Positions 42,840 through 56,126 are shown, counted from the stretch's first letter. The stretch: DNA of 64,000 nt from Roseospirillum parvum (GCF_900100455.1 NZ_FNCV01000002.1:124001-188000), one strand, 5' to 3'. Program-made: numbers and translations. The notes: a model not told the origin generated them from the sequence alone.

Positions 42840-43547
42840 TCAGGTAACCGAGCGACGCACCGGTCCGCCTTGGGACGGAGTCGGCGCCCCAGTTTCGGCA
42901 TCAAGCTCGGCATCAAGCTGGGCATCCGGGGCGGCTCCCCCCTCGCGCCCCACGCGGGCCTGTTCGGCGGCGATGGCCTTGGCCAGGATCTCGCCCACCT
43001 GCTGCGGGTTGTCGAGGGCGCGCAGCATGGGCTGGGTCTTGGTGAAGTGCCACGGCCGGGTGTGCGGCCACAGGTGGAAGAAGGCCAGCCGGTCCTTGTG
43101 ATTGAGCACCATGGGAATGTCCCCGGTGCCGTCCGGATGGATCTTCAGCGACACCGTCTCGATCTTCGAGAACGGCAGGTTGATCGATCTGGGCAGGGCG
43201 ATCCCGAAGCGCATCACCACCCGACGGCTGGTGATGGTGTAGATCGATCCCCGGGCGACGGCCCAGGCGTAGACATACAGCAGGCCGACCACGAACAGGC
43301 CGGGAATGGCGGGAATGAGGGTCGCCTCCACAACCTGGGAAGCCGGCTGGCCATCCGCGAAGGCGGAATACCCGGCCCAGGCCATCAGGAGAGCGAAATA
43401 GAAGGTCACCGCGCGAACGTGCAGGGCGCGGAAGGCCAGGCCTTTGCGGCCTGGCCCCCCTTGCCACAGGATCTGCTCGTCCTCGGGTGGGTGTTCCGGA
43501 AGCCCGGGAACGGGCTCCGACTCGTACTCACCCATCACATCGGTCAC
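42840..43547 (-). CDS. puhB: Photosynthetic complex assembly protein PuhB
   Basis: 235 aa from GTG 43547 (an ATG four codons later at 43535 is the alternative; GAGG sits 8-10 bases before the GTG). Inner-membrane factor for reaction-centre and LH1 assembly. Acidic N-terminus (MGEYESEPVPGLPEHPPEDE), then hydrophobic helices at about residues 45-66 and 72-97 ('VTFYFALLMAWAGYSAF', 'PGLFVVGLLYVYAWAV') and a PH-like cytoplasmic domain: 'IYTITSRRVVMRFGIALP', 'INLPFSKIETVSLKIHPDG'. Last gene of the superoperon here; puhC and puhE do not follow. Confidence 0.88.
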   Translation of the reverse strand: MTDVMGEYESEPVPGLPEHPPEDEQILWQGGPGRKGLAFRALHVRAVTFYFALLMAWAGYSAFADGQPASQVVEATLIPAIPGLFVVGLLYVYAWAVARGSIYTITSRRVVMRFGIALPRSINLPFSKIETVSLKIHPDGTGDIPMVLNHKDRLAFFHLWPHTRPWHFTKTQPMLRALDNPQQVGEILAKAIAAEQARVGREGGAAPDAQLDAELDAETGAPTPSQGGPVRRSVT

Positions 43548-43563
43548 GAGAACGGACCTCGCC

Positions 43564-44328
43564 TTACTTGTTGGCGTACAGGGTACCGCCGGCGTAGTAG
43601 GCCTGGATGCGGTCTTCCTCACGCAGGGTGATCTGCTCGGCGCTCTTCGGCGTCGGCACGTTGGCGAAGCTCTTGGCGTCCATCGACTTCACGGTAACGG
43701 TACGGGTGAGGTCGTTGAAGACGGCCATCGGCATCGGCACCAGAACGGTCTTGCCGGCCTTGGCACCGCCCTCGGCGCCGCCCAGGCTGACTTCCAGGTA
43801 GCGGATGATGTTCTCGGCCCGGTCGACCCAGACGTCGCTCACCGCGCCAACGGTGGTGCGGCAGCCGGCAACCACGGCCATGCCGCGCGGATCGGGATCC
43901 TCCGGAGCCAGCCACAGGTCGGCGTCGGTGCGCAGGGGCACGATGCGGGTGCGGCCTTCCAGGGTCTTGTCCGGGGTGTCGGCACGCTCGGCGTAGGCGG
44001 CGGGGCCGACGCCATCGACCAGCGGATCGCCGGTCGGGTCAAGCGGGGCGCCCGGGAAGTTGCCAACCCGGGTGGCCTTGATGGCCCGGGTGTCGCGCGC
44101 CGCGTTGGGCGCCGAGTAGGTGCCGCCCTGCGGCTTGTAGAAAATCTTCGGGGCGGGCAGGTTCCACGGCCCGATGGACATGATCTTGCCGTCGGTGTCG
44201 CGCTCCAGCGGGTAGCCTTCGCGGCGGTCTTCGCGACGCAGGTAGAAGATCACGCCGAACAGGAAAATCCAGAACGCGTAGAGGACGATCTGGGCAACGT
44301 CCATGTAGCTCGAAAAATCGCCAATCAT
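43564..44328 (-). CDS. puhA: Photosynthetic reaction centre H subunit
   Basis: 254 aa. H subunit that caps the reaction centre on the cytoplasmic side. One membrane helix near the start ('DVAQIVLYAFWIFLFGVIFYLRRED', residues about 10-33, quoted in part), then the PRC-barrel body: 'EGYPLERDTDG', 'LRTDADLWLAPEDPDPRGMAV', 'VGAVSDVWVDRAENIIRYLEV' (in part) and 'EQITLREEDRIQAYYAGGTLYA' (in part). ATG 44328 has GGAGG 7 bases before it. Located between lhaA and puhB as in other purple bacteria. Confidence 0.96.
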   Translation of the reverse strand: MIGDFSSYMDVAQIVLYAFWIFLFGVIFYLRREDRREGYPLERDTDGKIMSIGPWNLPAPKIFYKPQGGTYSAPNAARDTRAIKATRVGNFPGAPLDPTGDPLVDGVGPAAYAERADTPDKTLEGRTRIVPLRTDADLWLAPEDPDPRGMAVVAGCRTTVGAVSDVWVDRAENIIRYLEVSLGGAEGGAKAGKTVLVPMPMAVFNDLTRTVTVKSMDAKSFANVPTPKSAEQITLREEDRIQAYYAGGTLYANK

Positions 44329-44391
44329 TGCATGGCCTCCTTCAGGGACATCTGGCTGGCCGGGGAACTCGGCCAAGCCGGGCAACACGAA

Positions 44392-46266
44392 CTAGCCGGG
44401 GAACTCGGCCAGTCCGAAGCGCGGCGGCGGTCCGCGCCGGTCGCCTCCCCCATAGCGCACCATGGGGCCAACGACGACCAGGGTCGCGAACAGCAACACC
44501 ACTTCGAGAGAATACACGAGTCCGTATCCGGTGTAAGGGGTTTCTAACGCCTCACCGAGCAATCCGTTCTCGGCCAGCGAGCCGAGAACGTCCTTCAGGC
44601 CACCGCCCACGGCGATGGCAAAGCCCATGGCGGTGGCCTGCACGGCGCCCCAGGCGCCCAGCGCCAGACCACTGCCGCCTTCCGTGGCCAGGGCCATGGC
44701 GGCGGTCATGGTGCCGACGGCGAACAGGCCGGCGCCAAAGCCGATCAGCACGGTGCCCACCCGGAACAGCCCTTCCGAGCCGAGCGGCGCGGCGAACAGC
44801 ACGGCGGTGAAGGCGATGATGCCGGCCAGCACCCCGAAGGCGGCCAGCCGGTGGGGGTCGAAGCCCTTCGACAACCCCTTGCCGGCCAGCGCGAAGCCGG
44901 CCAGCGAGCCGGCCGCCAGCAGCGCCGTCAGGAAGGTGGTCGAGCCGACCGACATGCCCAGGATCTCGCCGCCATAGGGCTCGAGCAGGATGTCCTGCAT
45001 GGTGAAGCCGGCGGTGCCCAGGCCGGTGACCACCAACAGGCGGGCCGGCCGCCCCTGCTCCATGAACTCGGCCCAGGTCTCGCGGAAGCTGGGGCGCGGC
45101 GCCTCCGGATCGGTGGCCTGGGGATTGCGCGCCTCCTGCTTCCACAGGGCGATGGTGTTGAACACCAGGGTGATCACCGCCGCCCCCTGGATGACCTGGA
45201 TCAGGCGGAAGTGACTGAAGTCGAGCAGCGCGCCGGCAAAAACGATGCCCGCCAGGATCTGGCCGACCAGCAGGAACACATAGAGCAGCGCCACGACGCG
45301 CGGCCGGGTGTCCTCGGGCGCCAGATCGGTGGCCAGGGCAAGGCCGGCGGTCTGGGTGGTGTGCAGCCCCGCCCCGACCAGCAGGAAGGCCAGCCCCGCG
45401 GCGGCCCGGCCGATGATCTCGGGCGACTCCATCTCGGTCTGCCCGGAAAGCACCAGCAGGGCGAAGGGCATGATCGCCAGACCGCCGAACTGCAACAGGG
45501 TGCCGAACCAGATGTAGGGCACCCGTTTCCAGCCCAGCACCGACTTGTGGGTGTCCGACTTGAAGCCGATCAGCACCCGGAAGGGCGCGAAGACGATCGG
45601 CAGGGCGACCATGGTGGCGACCAGCCAGGCCGGCACGTCGAGCTCGACGATCATCACCCGGTTCAGGGTGCCGGTCAGAAGCACCATGGCCATGCCGACC
45701 GAGACCTGGAACAGGGCCAGACGCAGCAGCCGTTTCATCGGCAGCTCGTCGGTCGCCGCGTCGGCGAAGGGCAGGTTGCGGTTGATCAACTCGCCCCACT
45801 TCTCGCGGTTGGCCTGGGCCTGGGCCTGCCGGGCCGCCTTTTCGGCCGGGCTCATCTTATCGGCGCCGGAGAGACGATCCGAGGCCTGTTTGGCCCCCTG
45901 GCGCAACGGCCGGGTGAGGGCGGCAATGGCGGGCGTGATGGTGTTGTCGATGTCGCCGGCCTTGTTGACCGCGTTGGCGAAGCCGCGCAGGCCACGACCA
46001 AGGGCGCCCTCGCCGGGCGGCCCCTGGGCGGCGGGCCGGTCAGCCCCACCCGGGGCCTCGCCGCTTTCGTCCCGCCGGGCGGCGCGCTCGGCCGCCTGCT
46101 GGCGGGCCTCGGCGCGGGCCTTGGCGAGGCGGACCATGATCTGGCGCACCTGTTCGCCCAACCGCTCCAGGGCGGGCTTCAGGTTGGCGGCCAGTTTCTC
46201 CACCTCCGGGACCAGCCGGGCCAGCCCCTCCTTGACCTGTTCGACGGCCTCGCTCAGACGACTCAT
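44392..46266 (-). CDS. lhaA: Light-harvesting assembly protein LhaA (BCD-type MFS), extended N-terminus
   Basis: 624 aa. Polytopic membrane protein (PucC/BCD family) that aids LH1 assembly and probably delivers bacteriochlorophyll. The MFS part starts near residue 177 ('KRLLRLALFQVSVGMAMVLL') with 'LNRVMIVELDVPAWLVA', 'FKSDTHKSVLGWKRVPYIW' and about 12 helices. Before it is a 176-residue hydrophilic extension: a predicted amphipathic coiled coil (residues 1-65, 'EAVEQVKEGLARLVPEVEKL'), then a Gly/Pro linker and a charged helix rich in Ala/Gln. Known LhaA proteins are about 470-490 aa, so the extension is unusual. The start overlaps the bchM stop (ATGA). Confidence 0.85.
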   Translation of the reverse strand: MSRLSEAVEQVKEGLARLVPEVEKLAANLKPALERLGEQVRQIMVRLAKARAEARQQAAERAARRDESGEAPGGADRPAAQGPPGEGALGRGLRGFANAVNKAGDIDNTITPAIAALTRPLRQGAKQASDRLSGADKMSPAEKAARQAQAQANREKWGELINRNLPFADAATDELPMKRLLRLALFQVSVGMAMVLLTGTLNRVMIVELDVPAWLVATMVALPIVFAPFRVLIGFKSDTHKSVLGWKRVPYIWFGTLLQFGGLAIMPFALLVLSGQTEMESPEIIGRAAAGLAFLLVGAGLHTTQTAGLALATDLAPEDTRPRVVALLYVFLLVGQILAGIVFAGALLDFSHFRLIQVIQGAAVITLVFNTIALWKQEARNPQATDPEAPRPSFRETWAEFMEQGRPARLLVVTGLGTAGFTMQDILLEPYGGEILGMSVGSTTFLTALLAAGSLAGFALAGKGLSKGFDPHRLAAFGVLAGIIAFTAVLFAAPLGSEGLFRVGTVLIGFGAGLFAVGTMTAAMALATEGGSGLALGAWGAVQATAMGFAIAVGGGLKDVLGSLAENGLLGEALETPYTGYGLVYSLEVVLLFATLVVVGPMVRYGGGDRRGPPPRFGLAEFPG

Positions 46267-46961
46267 GGCCGGACCAACTCCAACGCCTGCGAAATGTAGA
46301 AGCCCCGGGTGATGCGCCGGGTGCGCCCGATGCGCCACGCGCCGAGCACCGGATCGGCGGCCAGCATCTCCTTGAGGCGGGCTTCGCCGATCGGCTCGAT
46401 GGCCGGCGAGCGGTCGGAGCGCGGAAACACCTTGCCGACCACGTGCATGGTGGCAAGCAGCGGGGTGCGCGGGGCGAAGGTGAAGACCATCGCCCGCGAG
46501 GTGCGCCGGGCCAGCCCGGAGAGCACGGTGACGATGTCCTCGCCGCGGTAATGGATCAGCGAATCCATGGCCACCACGCAATCGAAGGTGCCCAGGGTGG
46601 GGTCGGCGTAGTCGCCGACCCTGAAATCGATGGCCTCGGCCGGCACATCCTCGGGGGTACGCTCGCGGGCCTGATCGATCAGGTTGCCGGCCACGTCGAC
46701 CGCCACCACCTTGGCCCCGCGCCGCGCCGCCTCGACGGCCAGCGCCCCGGTGCCGCAGCCGGCATCGAGCAGGCGCTGGTCCTTCATCTCGCCCAGCCAG
46801 TCGAGCAGGGTGTCGCGCATTTCCTGGCGGCCCTGGCGCACGGTTTCGCGGATGCCGCTCACCTTGTCGTCCGAGGTCAGCTTCTTCCACGCCTCGACAG
46901 CGGTGGCGTTGAAGTAGTCGGTGACCTCGCGGCGACGCGATTCAAAGGTCGGCGTGGGCAT
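46263..46961 (-). CDS. bchM: Mg-protoporphyrin IX O-methyltransferase BchM
   Basis: 232 aa. Transfers methyl from SAM to the C13 propionate of Mg-protoporphyrin IX in bacteriochlorophyll synthesis. Motifs: 'REVTDYFNATAVEAWKKLTS', SAM-binding 'LLDAGCGTGALAVEAARRGA', 'VVAVDVAGNLIDQAR', 'DCVVAMDSLIHYRGEDIV' and 'MVFTFAPRTPLLATMHVVGK'. These are the BchM/ChlM family patterns. Lies between bchL (1-base gap) and lhaA (4-base overlap). Confidence 0.95.
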   Translation of the reverse strand: MPTPTFESRRREVTDYFNATAVEAWKKLTSDDKVSGIRETVRQGRQEMRDTLLDWLGEMKDQRLLDAGCGTGALAVEAARRGAKVVAVDVAGNLIDQARERTPEDVPAEAIDFRVGDYADPTLGTFDCVVAMDSLIHYRGEDIVTVLSGLARRTSRAMVFTFAPRTPLLATMHVVGKVFPRSDRSPAIEPIGEARLKEMLAADPVLGAWRIGRTRRITRGFYISQALELVRP

Positions 46962-46962
46962 C

Positions 46963-47850
<888 letters not shown>

Positions 47851-47883
47851 TCAACTCCTTGGCATCTTTGGGTGGGCAACCGC

Positions 47884-50800
47884 TCAGGCGGCCACCCCCT
47901 CTTCGGAATCGGTCACCCCCTCCAGACGATCCTCCAGTTCCTCGCCGGCTTCGCGCAGGGCTTGAAGCATGTCGTCGTCGGGGGTCCAGTAGTTGCGTTC
48001 GTGGGCTTCCAGCAGACGGTTGGCGACCCGGGCCGAGGCCATCGGGTTGAGCTCGGCCATCCGCTTGCGCATCTCGGGATCGAGCAGGAAGGTCTGGGTC
48101 AACTGCTTGTAGACCCAGGGCGCCACCTGCCCGGTGGTGGCCGACCAGCCCATGGTGTTGGTGACATGGGCCTCGATCTGGCGCACCCCCTCGTAGCCGC
48201 TGGCCAGCATGCCCTCGTACCACTTGGGATTGAGCACCCGGGTGCGGGTCTCCAGGGCGACCTGCTCGGCCAGGGTGCGCACCTTGCCGCTGCCCTTGGT
48301 CTGGTCGCCGATGTAGACCGGCACGGCGCCGCCCTTGGCCCGACTCACCGCCCGGCTGATGCCGCCCAGGGTGTCGAAGTAGTGGTCGACGGTGGTCACC
48401 CCCAGTTCCACCGACTCCAGGTTCTGGTAGGCCATGTCGACGTCGCCGAGCGCCGTCTGCAGCAACTCGGTCTGCTGGGTCGGCTTGCCCGAGCGGCCAT
48501 AGGCGAAGCTCTTGCGGCGGCTGTAGACCTCGGCCAGTTCGTCCTCGTTCTCCCAGCGCCCGCTGTCGACCAGCTGGTTGACGTTGGAGCCATAGGCCCC
48601 GTCGGCGTTGGAGAAGACGCGCAGGGCCGCCGTCTCGAAGTCCACCCCCTGGCGTTCCATGTAGTCCAGGGTGTGCTTGCGCACGAAGTTCTGCTCCGGC
48701 GGCTCGTCGGCGCTGGCGGCCAGATAGGCGGCCTCGGCCAGCAGGCGGGTTTGCAGCGGCAGCAGGTCGCGGAAGATGCCAGAGAGGGTCATCACCACGT
48801 CGATGCGCGGCCGGCCCAGTTTCTCCAGCGGCACCAGATCGGCCCCGGCGAGACGGCCGTAGCCGTCGAAGCGCGGCTTGGCGCCCATCAGCGACAGGGC
48901 CTGACCGATCGGGCCGCCGCCGTTCTTCAGGTTGTCGGTGCCCCACAGGACCATGGCGATGGAACTGGGGTAGCCGTTGCCGGCCTCGCGGTGGGTCTCG
49001 ATCAAAAGCTCGGCCTGCCGCGCCCCGTCCTCGACCGCGAACAGGGTCGGCAGACGGAAGGGATCGAAGCCGTGCATGTTGCGCCCGGTGGGCAGGATGG
49101 CCGGGGTGCGCAAAAGGTCGCCGCCCGGCGCCGGGCGGATGTAGCGCCCGTCCAGCGCCTTCAAAAGGCCGGCCATTTCCTGGTTGTCGGCCATCAGGCG
49201 GGCGATGGTGGCCAATTCCTCGAACATGGCCACCGCGTCGGCGTCGTCGGCCACCCCGGCGCGGGCGATCACCGACTGGGCGCCGGCGCCGTCATGGACC
49301 AGGGACTCGAGCAGCTCGCGGGCCGGCGTGGCGCCATGGGTCGCCTCGGCGACGGCGGCCAGCAGGTCGACCCGGGCCTCGGCCGACGGGGCGCTGCCGA
49401 AAGTGTGCAGGCCGAAGGGGATCAGGGTGTCCTCAAGCTCGATCAGGCGGGTGCGCAGGGCCTCCACCTCGGCCGCCTGCTCGTCCGGCTTCCAGCACGG
49501 CTCGGCGGGACAGAGGTCGATGTCGGCGGCCTGGGTCTGGATCAGCTCGGCCAGCCGCACCCGCTCGTCCTCGGCGTCGGGCGGCAGGGCGCGCCAGCGG
49601 TCCATCGAGTCCTTGAGGTCGAGCAGACCGCTGTGCAGCCCGGCATGGGTGATCGGCGGCGTCAGGTAGGTGATCAGGGTGGCCGCCGAGCGCCGCTTGG
49701 CCAGGGTCCCTTCCGAGGGATTGTTGGCGGCGTAGAGATAGATGTTCGGCAGATCGCCGATCAGCCGCTCGGGCCAGCAGCGGTCGGACAGGCCGACCTG
49801 CTTGCCGGGCATGAATTCCAGCGCCCCGTGGGTGCCGTAGTGGACCACGGCGTGGGCGTCGTAATCGCGCGACAGCCAGCGATAGAAGGCCGAGAAGGCG
49901 TGGGTCGGGGCGAAGCCGCGCTCGAACAGCAGGCGCATGGGGTCGCCTTCCCAGCCGAAATTGGGCTGGATGCCGACGAAGACGTTGCCGAAGCCGGCCC
50001 CCAGGATGAACAGGTCGGCCCCGTCGGTCAGTTCGCGGCCCGGGGCCGGGCCCCACTGGGCCTCGATCTCGGCCAGCCACGATTCGCCCTTGACGTGGTC
50101 GTCGGCGCTGACCCGGGCGTGGACGTTGGCCGGGGTGCCATACAGCGCCGCGTTGCCCTCCAGGATGGCCTTGCGCAGGGCCTCCTCGCTCTCCGGCACC
50201 TCGACCTGATAGCCCTCGGCCTTCATCGCCTTCAGGGTATCGAGCAGCGAGGCGTAGACCCCGAGATAGGCCGCCGTGCCGGTGGCCCCGGCGTTGGGCG
50301 GGAAGTTGAACAGGATGATCGCCACCCGCCGCTCGCGGGCCGGAGTGCGGCGCAGGCGGACCAGGCGGGCGACCCGGGCGGCCAGCGCCTGGGCGCGCTC
50401 GGGATTGGCCCGCATCTCGCCGGCGCCGCGCCCCTTGGTGGGGTTGCGGCTGGTCGCCTCGGGGCCCGAGGCGGTGGCCCCGCCGCCCTCGTCGCCGCCC
50501 TCCACGGTGTCGGTGCGGCCGCCGAAGGTCATCGGCGCGATGGCCCCGTCGAGTTCCGGGATGGCCACCATCATGGTCGCCTCGACGGGCAGCAGGCCAA
50601 GCTCGGACTCGGCCCACTGGTCGAGGGTCTGGAACTCCACCGCGTGGGTGGTGAGATAGGGCACGTCCAGCTCGGCCAGCATGTCCTCGGCCGCCCGGCT
50701 GTCGTTGTAGGCCGGTCCACCGACCATGGAGAAGCCGGTCAGCGAGACCACCGCGTCGACCACGGTGCGGCCGTCCTGGCGGAAGAAGGCCTCCACGGCG

Positions 50801-51699
50801 GGACGCGAATCAAGCCCGCTGGCATAGGCCGGCACCACCTTCAGCCCCTTGGCCTCCATGGCCCGGATGACGCCGTCATAGTGCGCCGTGTTGCCGGCCA
50901 GCACGTAGGAGCGCATGACCAAAAGGCCGACCGTGCCCTTCACCTCCCCCTTGGGGGCCGGCAGGTCGGCCACGTTCTCGCTGACCCGGCCGGGCAGCGT
51001 GGGATGGTACAGCCCGACCTCGGGATACTCGATGGCCGGGGCCGCCTTCACCGCGCCCTTGAGGGCCGCCCGGTCGCCGCTGCTGTAGCGGCCGACCAGG
51101 AAGCGCACCATGTTGGCGATGTTCTCGTCCGAGCCGGCCAGCCAGTATTGCAGGGTCAGGAAATAGGCGCGCACGTCCTGGGCCTTGCCCGGGACCAGAC
51201 GCAGGATGCGCGGCAGGCGGCGCAGCATGGCCATCTGCTGGGCCCCGGCGCCGCCGCCGTCCTTGCCGGCGCTTTCCCCGCGCAGCTTCTTGAGCAGGGT
51301 CATCAGGCTGCCCTGGGGGGCGGCCATGTCGAAGCCGCCGAGACGGGTCAGCTTGACCACCTCGCTGGCGGCCAGACAGCCGACAATGGCGTCGCACTCG
51401 GCGCGGCGGGCCTCCAGCGCCGGCAGCACGGCCTGGATCTGGTCTTCCAGGAACAGCATGGTGGCGATGATGACATCGGCCTCGGCGATGTCGTCGCGGC
51501 AGCGCTGGGCGGCCTCGGGGTCGTCGGCCCACTCGACCGCGCAGTGCAGGGCCAGGGTGAGGCCGGGCAGGTCGGCCTTCAGCGCCTGACGGGCCCGGGC
51601 CACGGCCCCGGACAGGTGCCCGTCCAGGGTGATGATGACCACCTTGACCGGCGTCGCGGCCAGATCGCCCTTAATTGCCGAAGTGTGCTTTTGCGTCAT
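47884..51699 (-). CDS. bchH: Magnesium chelatase subunit H
   Basis: 1271 aa, usual length. Binds protoporphyrin IX and inserts Mg with BchI and BchD, the first committed step to bacteriochlorophyll. CobN/BchH signatures: '[18 protein letters not shown]', '[19 protein letters not shown]', '[20 protein letters not shown]', '[10 protein letters not shown]' and '[20 protein letters not shown]'. The bchI and bchD genes are not in this window. Its 5' end overlaps the 3' end of bchB by 29 bases. Confidence 0.97.
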   Translation of the reverse strand: MTQKHTSAIKGDLAATPVKVVIITLDGHLSGAVARARQALKADLPGLTLALHCAVEWADDPEAAQRCRDDIAEADVIIATMLFLEDQIQAVLPALEARRAECDAIVGCLAASEVVKLTRLGGFDMAAPQGSLMTLLKKLRGESAGKDGGGAGAQQMAMLRRLPRILRLVPGKAQDVRAYFLTLQYWLAGSDENIANMVRFLVGRYSSGDRAALKGAVKAAPAIEYPEVGLYHPTLPGRVSENVADLPAPKGEVKGTVGLLVMRSYVLAGNTAHYDGVIRAMEAKGLKVVPAYASGLDSRPAVEAFFRQDGRTVVDAVVSLTGFSMVGGPAYNDSRAAEDMLAELDVPYLTTHAVEFQTLDQWAESELGLLPVEATMMVAIPELDGAIAPMTFGGRTDTVEGGDEGGGATASGPEATSRNPTKGRGAGEMRANPERAQALAARVARLVRLRRTPARERRVAIILFNFPPNAGATGTAAYLGVYASLLDTLKAMKAEGYQVEVPESEEALRKAILEGNAALYGTPANVHARVSADDHVKGESWLAEIEAQWGPAPGRELTDGADLFILGAGFGNVFVGIQPNFGWEGDPMRLLFERGFAPTHAFSAFYRWLSRDYDAHAVVHYGTHGALEFMPGKQVGLSDRCWPERLIGDLPNIYLYAANNPSEGTLAKRRSAATLITYLTPPITHAGLHSGLLDLKDSMDRWRALPPDAEDERVRLAELIQTQAADIDLCPAEPCWKPDEQAAEVEALRTRLIELEDTLIPFGLHTFGSAPSAEARVDLLAAVAEATHGATPARELLESLVHDGAGAQSVIARAGVADDADAVAMFEELATIARLMADNQEMAGLLKALDGRYIRPAPGGDLLRTPAILPTGRNMHGFDPFRLPTLFAVEDGARQAELLIETHREAGNGYPSSIAMVLWGTDNLKNGGGPIGQALSLMGAKPRFDGYGRLAGADLVPLEKLGRPRIDVVMTLSGIFRDLLPLQTRLLAEAAYLAASADEPPEQNFVRKHTLDYMERQGVDFETAALRVFSNADGAYGSNVNQLVDSGRWENEDELAEVYSRRKSFAYGRSGKPTQQTELLQTALGDVDMAYQNLESVELGVTTVDHYFDTLGGISRAVSRAKGGAVPVYIGDQTKGSGKVRTLAEQVALETRTRVLNPKWYEGMLASGYEGVRQIEAHVTNTMGWSATTGQVAPWVYKQLTQTFLLDPEMRKRMAELNPMASARVANRLLEAHERNYWTPDDDMLQALREAGEELEDRLEGVTDSEEGVAA

Positions 51700-53251
51700 A
51701 GAGCGTATCGACCGTTATGGTTGAGACACCGCGCTCGGCCGCGAAACGCTCGGTATTGCGTCGGGCCTTGCCACGCACGAAAAACGGGATCTTCTTCAAC
51801 TCTTTCTCGGCCGCCGGCTCCCACGCCGGCTGACCCGGCGCGGCGGCCACGGCAACCGTGGTCTCGGCCGGGGCCTCGTCGGCCTCGGCCGTGGCCCGCC
51901 GGCCACCGGCCGGCAGGTGCGACGGCCCGGCCTCGCCGTGGAACTCGAAATCCTCGCGGAACATGCCAAGCAGGTGTTCCTCCAGGCCCATCATCAGGGG
52001 ATGGACCCAGGTGTCGAACAGCACGTTGGCGCCCTCGAAGCCCATCTGCGGGGCGTAGCGGGCCGGGAAGTCCTGGACGTGCACCGGGGCCGAGATGACG
52101 GCGCAGGGCAGGCCCAGACGCTTGGCCACGTGGCGCTCCATCTGAGTGCCCAGGACCAGATCGGGATGGGCCTCGGCGATCGCCTTTTCCACTTCCAGGT
52201 AGTCGTCGCCGATCACCGCCGTAAGGCCGCGCTCGGTGGCGGCGGCGCGGATGTCGCGGGCCCACTCGCGGCTGTAGGTGCCCAGGCCGACCACCTTGAA
52301 GCCCATCTCCTCCTCGGCGACGCGCAGGGCGCCGAGCACGTGGGTGGCGTCGCCGAACAGGAAGACCCGCTTGCCGGTGAGGTAGTTGGAGTCGACCGAG
52401 CGGGAGTACCAGGGCAGCCGGCAGCGCGCCTCGGCGAGCACCGGCTCGGGGTCGACCCCGGCCAGCTCGGCCACCTCGCGCACGAAGTCGCGGGTGGCGC
52501 CATAGCCGATGGGAATGGTGCGCACGGTGGGCTGCTTGAAGGTGCGCTCCAGCCAGCGGGCCGCGATGTCGGCGATCTCCGGGTAGAGCACGATGTTGAA
52601 GTCGGCCTCGCCGAGGCGGGCCAGATCGGCCGGACTGGCCCCCAGCGGCGCCACCACGTTGATCTCCACCCCCAGGCGCTCCAACAGGCCGGTGATTTCC
52701 TGAAGGTCGTCGCGGTGGCGGAAGCCGAGTGCCGTCGGCCCCAGGATGTTGGCCCGGGCCGGGCTGTCGGACAGGCGGGGCGACAATTCCTCGTCCGGCC
52801 CCGGGGCGTAAGGCGCGGCCAGCCCGCGGACCAGCCGGTAGAAGGTTTCCGCCGCCCCCCAGTTTTCCTTGCGCTGGTAGGCCGGCAGGTCGAGCGGGAT
52901 GGCCGGAATGGACAACCCCAGTGCCTTGGCCAGACCGCCCGGGTCGTCCTGCAACAGCTCGGCGGTGCACGAGGCGCCGACCAGCAGGGCCTGCGGCTTG
53001 AAGCGCTCGGCGGCGGCGCGGGCCTGCTCCTTGAACAACTCGGCGGTGTCGGCCCCCAGGTCGCGGGCCAGGAACGAGGTGTAGGACACCGCCGGCCGCT
53101 TGTCCGAGCGCTCGATCATGGTGAACAGGAGGTCGGCGTAGCTGTCGCCCTGGGGGGCGTGGAGCACGTAGTGGACGCCCCTCAACGCCGTCGCCACCCG
53201 GATGGCGCCGACATGGGGCGGTCCTTCATATGTCCACACCGTCAACTGCAT
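51671..53251 (-). CDS. bchB: Dark protochlorophyllide reductase subunit BchB
   Basis: 526 aa. With BchN forms the MoFe-protein-like catalytic heterotetramer that reduces ring D of protochlorophyllide without light. Start ATG 53251 ([20 protein letters not shown], the conserved BchB start). '[20 protein letters not shown]' carries a conserved Cys; '[20 protein letters not shown]' and the C-terminal domain '[16 protein letters not shown]' are typical. A roughly 70-residue Pro/Ala/Glu-rich linker (about 415-480) separates core and C-terminal domain. The 3' end overlaps bchH. Confidence 0.96.
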   Translation of the reverse strand: MQLTVWTYEGPPHVGAIRVATALRGVHYVLHAPQGDSYADLLFTMIERSDKRPAVSYTSFLARDLGADTAELFKEQARAAAERFKPQALLVGASCTAELLQDDPGGLAKALGLSIPAIPLDLPAYQRKENWGAAETFYRLVRGLAAPYAPGPDEELSPRLSDSPARANILGPTALGFRHRDDLQEITGLLERLGVEINVVAPLGASPADLARLGEADFNIVLYPEIADIAARWLERTFKQPTVRTIPIGYGATRDFVREVAELAGVDPEPVLAEARCRLPWYSRSVDSNYLTGKRVFLFGDATHVLGALRVAEEEMGFKVVGLGTYSREWARDIRAAATERGLTAVIGDDYLEVEKAIAEAHPDLVLGTQMERHVAKRLGLPCAVISAPVHVQDFPARYAPQMGFEGANVLFDTWVHPLMMGLEEHLLGMFREDFEFHGEAGPSHLPAGGRRATAEADEAPAETTVAVAAAPGQPAWEPAAEKELKKIPFFVRGKARRNTERFAAERGVSTITVDTLYDAKAHFGN

Positions 53252-53401
53252 GGCCGCTGCCCCAGACCCCCGTTTCGCTGGCCTCGCCGGTCGCCTCCCG
53301 CCGGTGGCGGAAGGGATCGGCATCCTATCTCATAACCTTCAAACAATTCCAGGGTTTGCACGACGGGCCCTGGGGCCCGGCCGGGCATCGTCCCGAAGTA
53401 T

Positions 53402-55177
<1,776 letters not shown>

Positions 55178-55381
55178 TCATCGGAAGGGCGGCGACCCGA
55201 AGGTTCGCCACCATTAAGGTTGATCCCCAACCCCCAAGGGCTCGCCCCCAGGGCTCGACCGGCACGGTCGGGACGGGACGCGCCCGGCTGGACCGGCGGG
55301 CCACCCGGCCGGCGGCCCCGCTAGAGAGGCGATCCCACCCCGCCCTGTCAAGGCCCGCCGTCGAACCCCGGAACCCGGCGC

Positions 55382-55433
55382 CCTTGGCGACCGGCCTTGG
55401 CGACTGGCCTTGGCGACTGGCCTTGGCGACCGG
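55382..55433. repeat. 13-bp tandem repeat in the bchF leader
   Basis: Four exact-length units of CCTTGGCGAC(C/T)GG. They lie downstream of the bchF -10, so they would be transcribed in the 5' leader of the superoperon. Confidence 0.8.
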
Positions 55434-55470
55434 CACAAGGGACGGCTTGCCCCCGGGCGAGCGGGGCGGC

Positions 55471-55500
55471 AGTCTAGGCAGGGGTGGGGCAGAGTGTCAA
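55471..55500 (-). promoter_or_regulatory. bchF superoperon promoter
   Basis: Read on the minus strand: consensus -35 TTGACA (55500-55495), 18-bp spacer, -10 TAGACT (55476-55471). The perfect -35 with a weak -10 matches other PpsR-controlled photosynthesis promoters and the bchG promoter in this window. Confidence 0.65.
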
Positions 55501-55512
55501 CCAGCCCAGACG
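55495..55512. promoter_or_regulatory. Near-match PpsR/CrtJ box at the bchF promoter
   Basis: TGTCAACCAGCCCAGACG fits TGTC-N10-GACA with a single mismatch in the last base (G for A). It overlaps the -35 hexamer, the usual place for repression. A further degenerate GTC-N10-GAC lies immediately upstream, partly made of the perfect palindrome GTCAACTTGAC (55512-55522); PpsR sites often occur in pairs. Confidence 0.5.
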
Positions 55513-55724
55513 TCAACTTGACTTGACTGCCCCGAGCGCGCACACTTTGCCCTGTCCGGTGGCCGCCTGGGGATTGGGCGGACCGGCTGGGCCTTGATGT
55601 TTTCCGATCCTGGTCAGGCGTCCCCGGAGGGGGGTGACGCCGGGCGTGGTGCGACCAACCCTGAAAGGCCGCACCCGCCGTACAGGTTATTGCGCGTGTT
55701 ATCGCGCACTGTACTGTATTGATT

Positions 55725-55749
55725 GCGCACTGTCGTGCGCGCGGTTTTT
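55725..55749 (+). terminator. Intrinsic terminator-like hairpin in the ppsR upstream region
   Basis: GCGCAC, loop TGTC, GTGCGC, then GCGGTTTTT. A second hairpin (TGCGCG/CGCGCA, 55691-55708) lies just upstream. It points toward ppsR, about 380 bases before its start, with no gene upstream to terminate. It could end a small RNA or attenuate ppsR. Confidence 0.5.
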
Positions 55750-55878
55750 GGGCTGCGGAGGGAGCCGACCCGGCGGCCCATCCCGTCCGACAAGGGGCGG
55801 GGTGGGCTGTCGGTGTCCCCGGTGGATGCCGGGACCGGTGATCCACGGGGGGTGCAGGGGGGATCGCCCCGGTTCATC

Positions 55879-55918
55879 GCCGGCTCAGGGCCGGCTCAGG
55901 GCCGGCTCAGGGCCGGCG
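55879..55918. repeat. 11-bp tandem repeat upstream of ppsR
   Basis: Three full units of GCCGGCTCAGG plus a partial fourth. Each unit contains the palindrome GCCGGC. Confidence 0.75.
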
Positions 55919-56126
55919 AGCCGCGGCCGAGGGAGCTTAAAGGGAGGGGTATTGGGGGAATGCGAAGCGCTGGGCCCAGGCCCGTGCGGGGGGTGACAGG
56001 TGTGTCCGCAAGGCGGGCGCCCGCCCCTTGGCGCATGATATGTGACGACGCGCGGATCCACCGCGCGGGACGGGATGGCACGCGCGCCGTCACGTCCCGC
56101 GCGGGATCGGCCGGGGGGCGCCCGCC

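Noticed and set aside
55593-55620. FnrL site (TTGAT-N4-ATCAA) upstream of ppsR
   Set aside because: A TTGAT half-site is seen, but the second half does not match.
55879-55918. 11-bp repeats as iterons of a replication origin
   Set aside because: Only three units, no initiator gene, no AT-rich unwinding zone and a chromosomal photosynthesis context.
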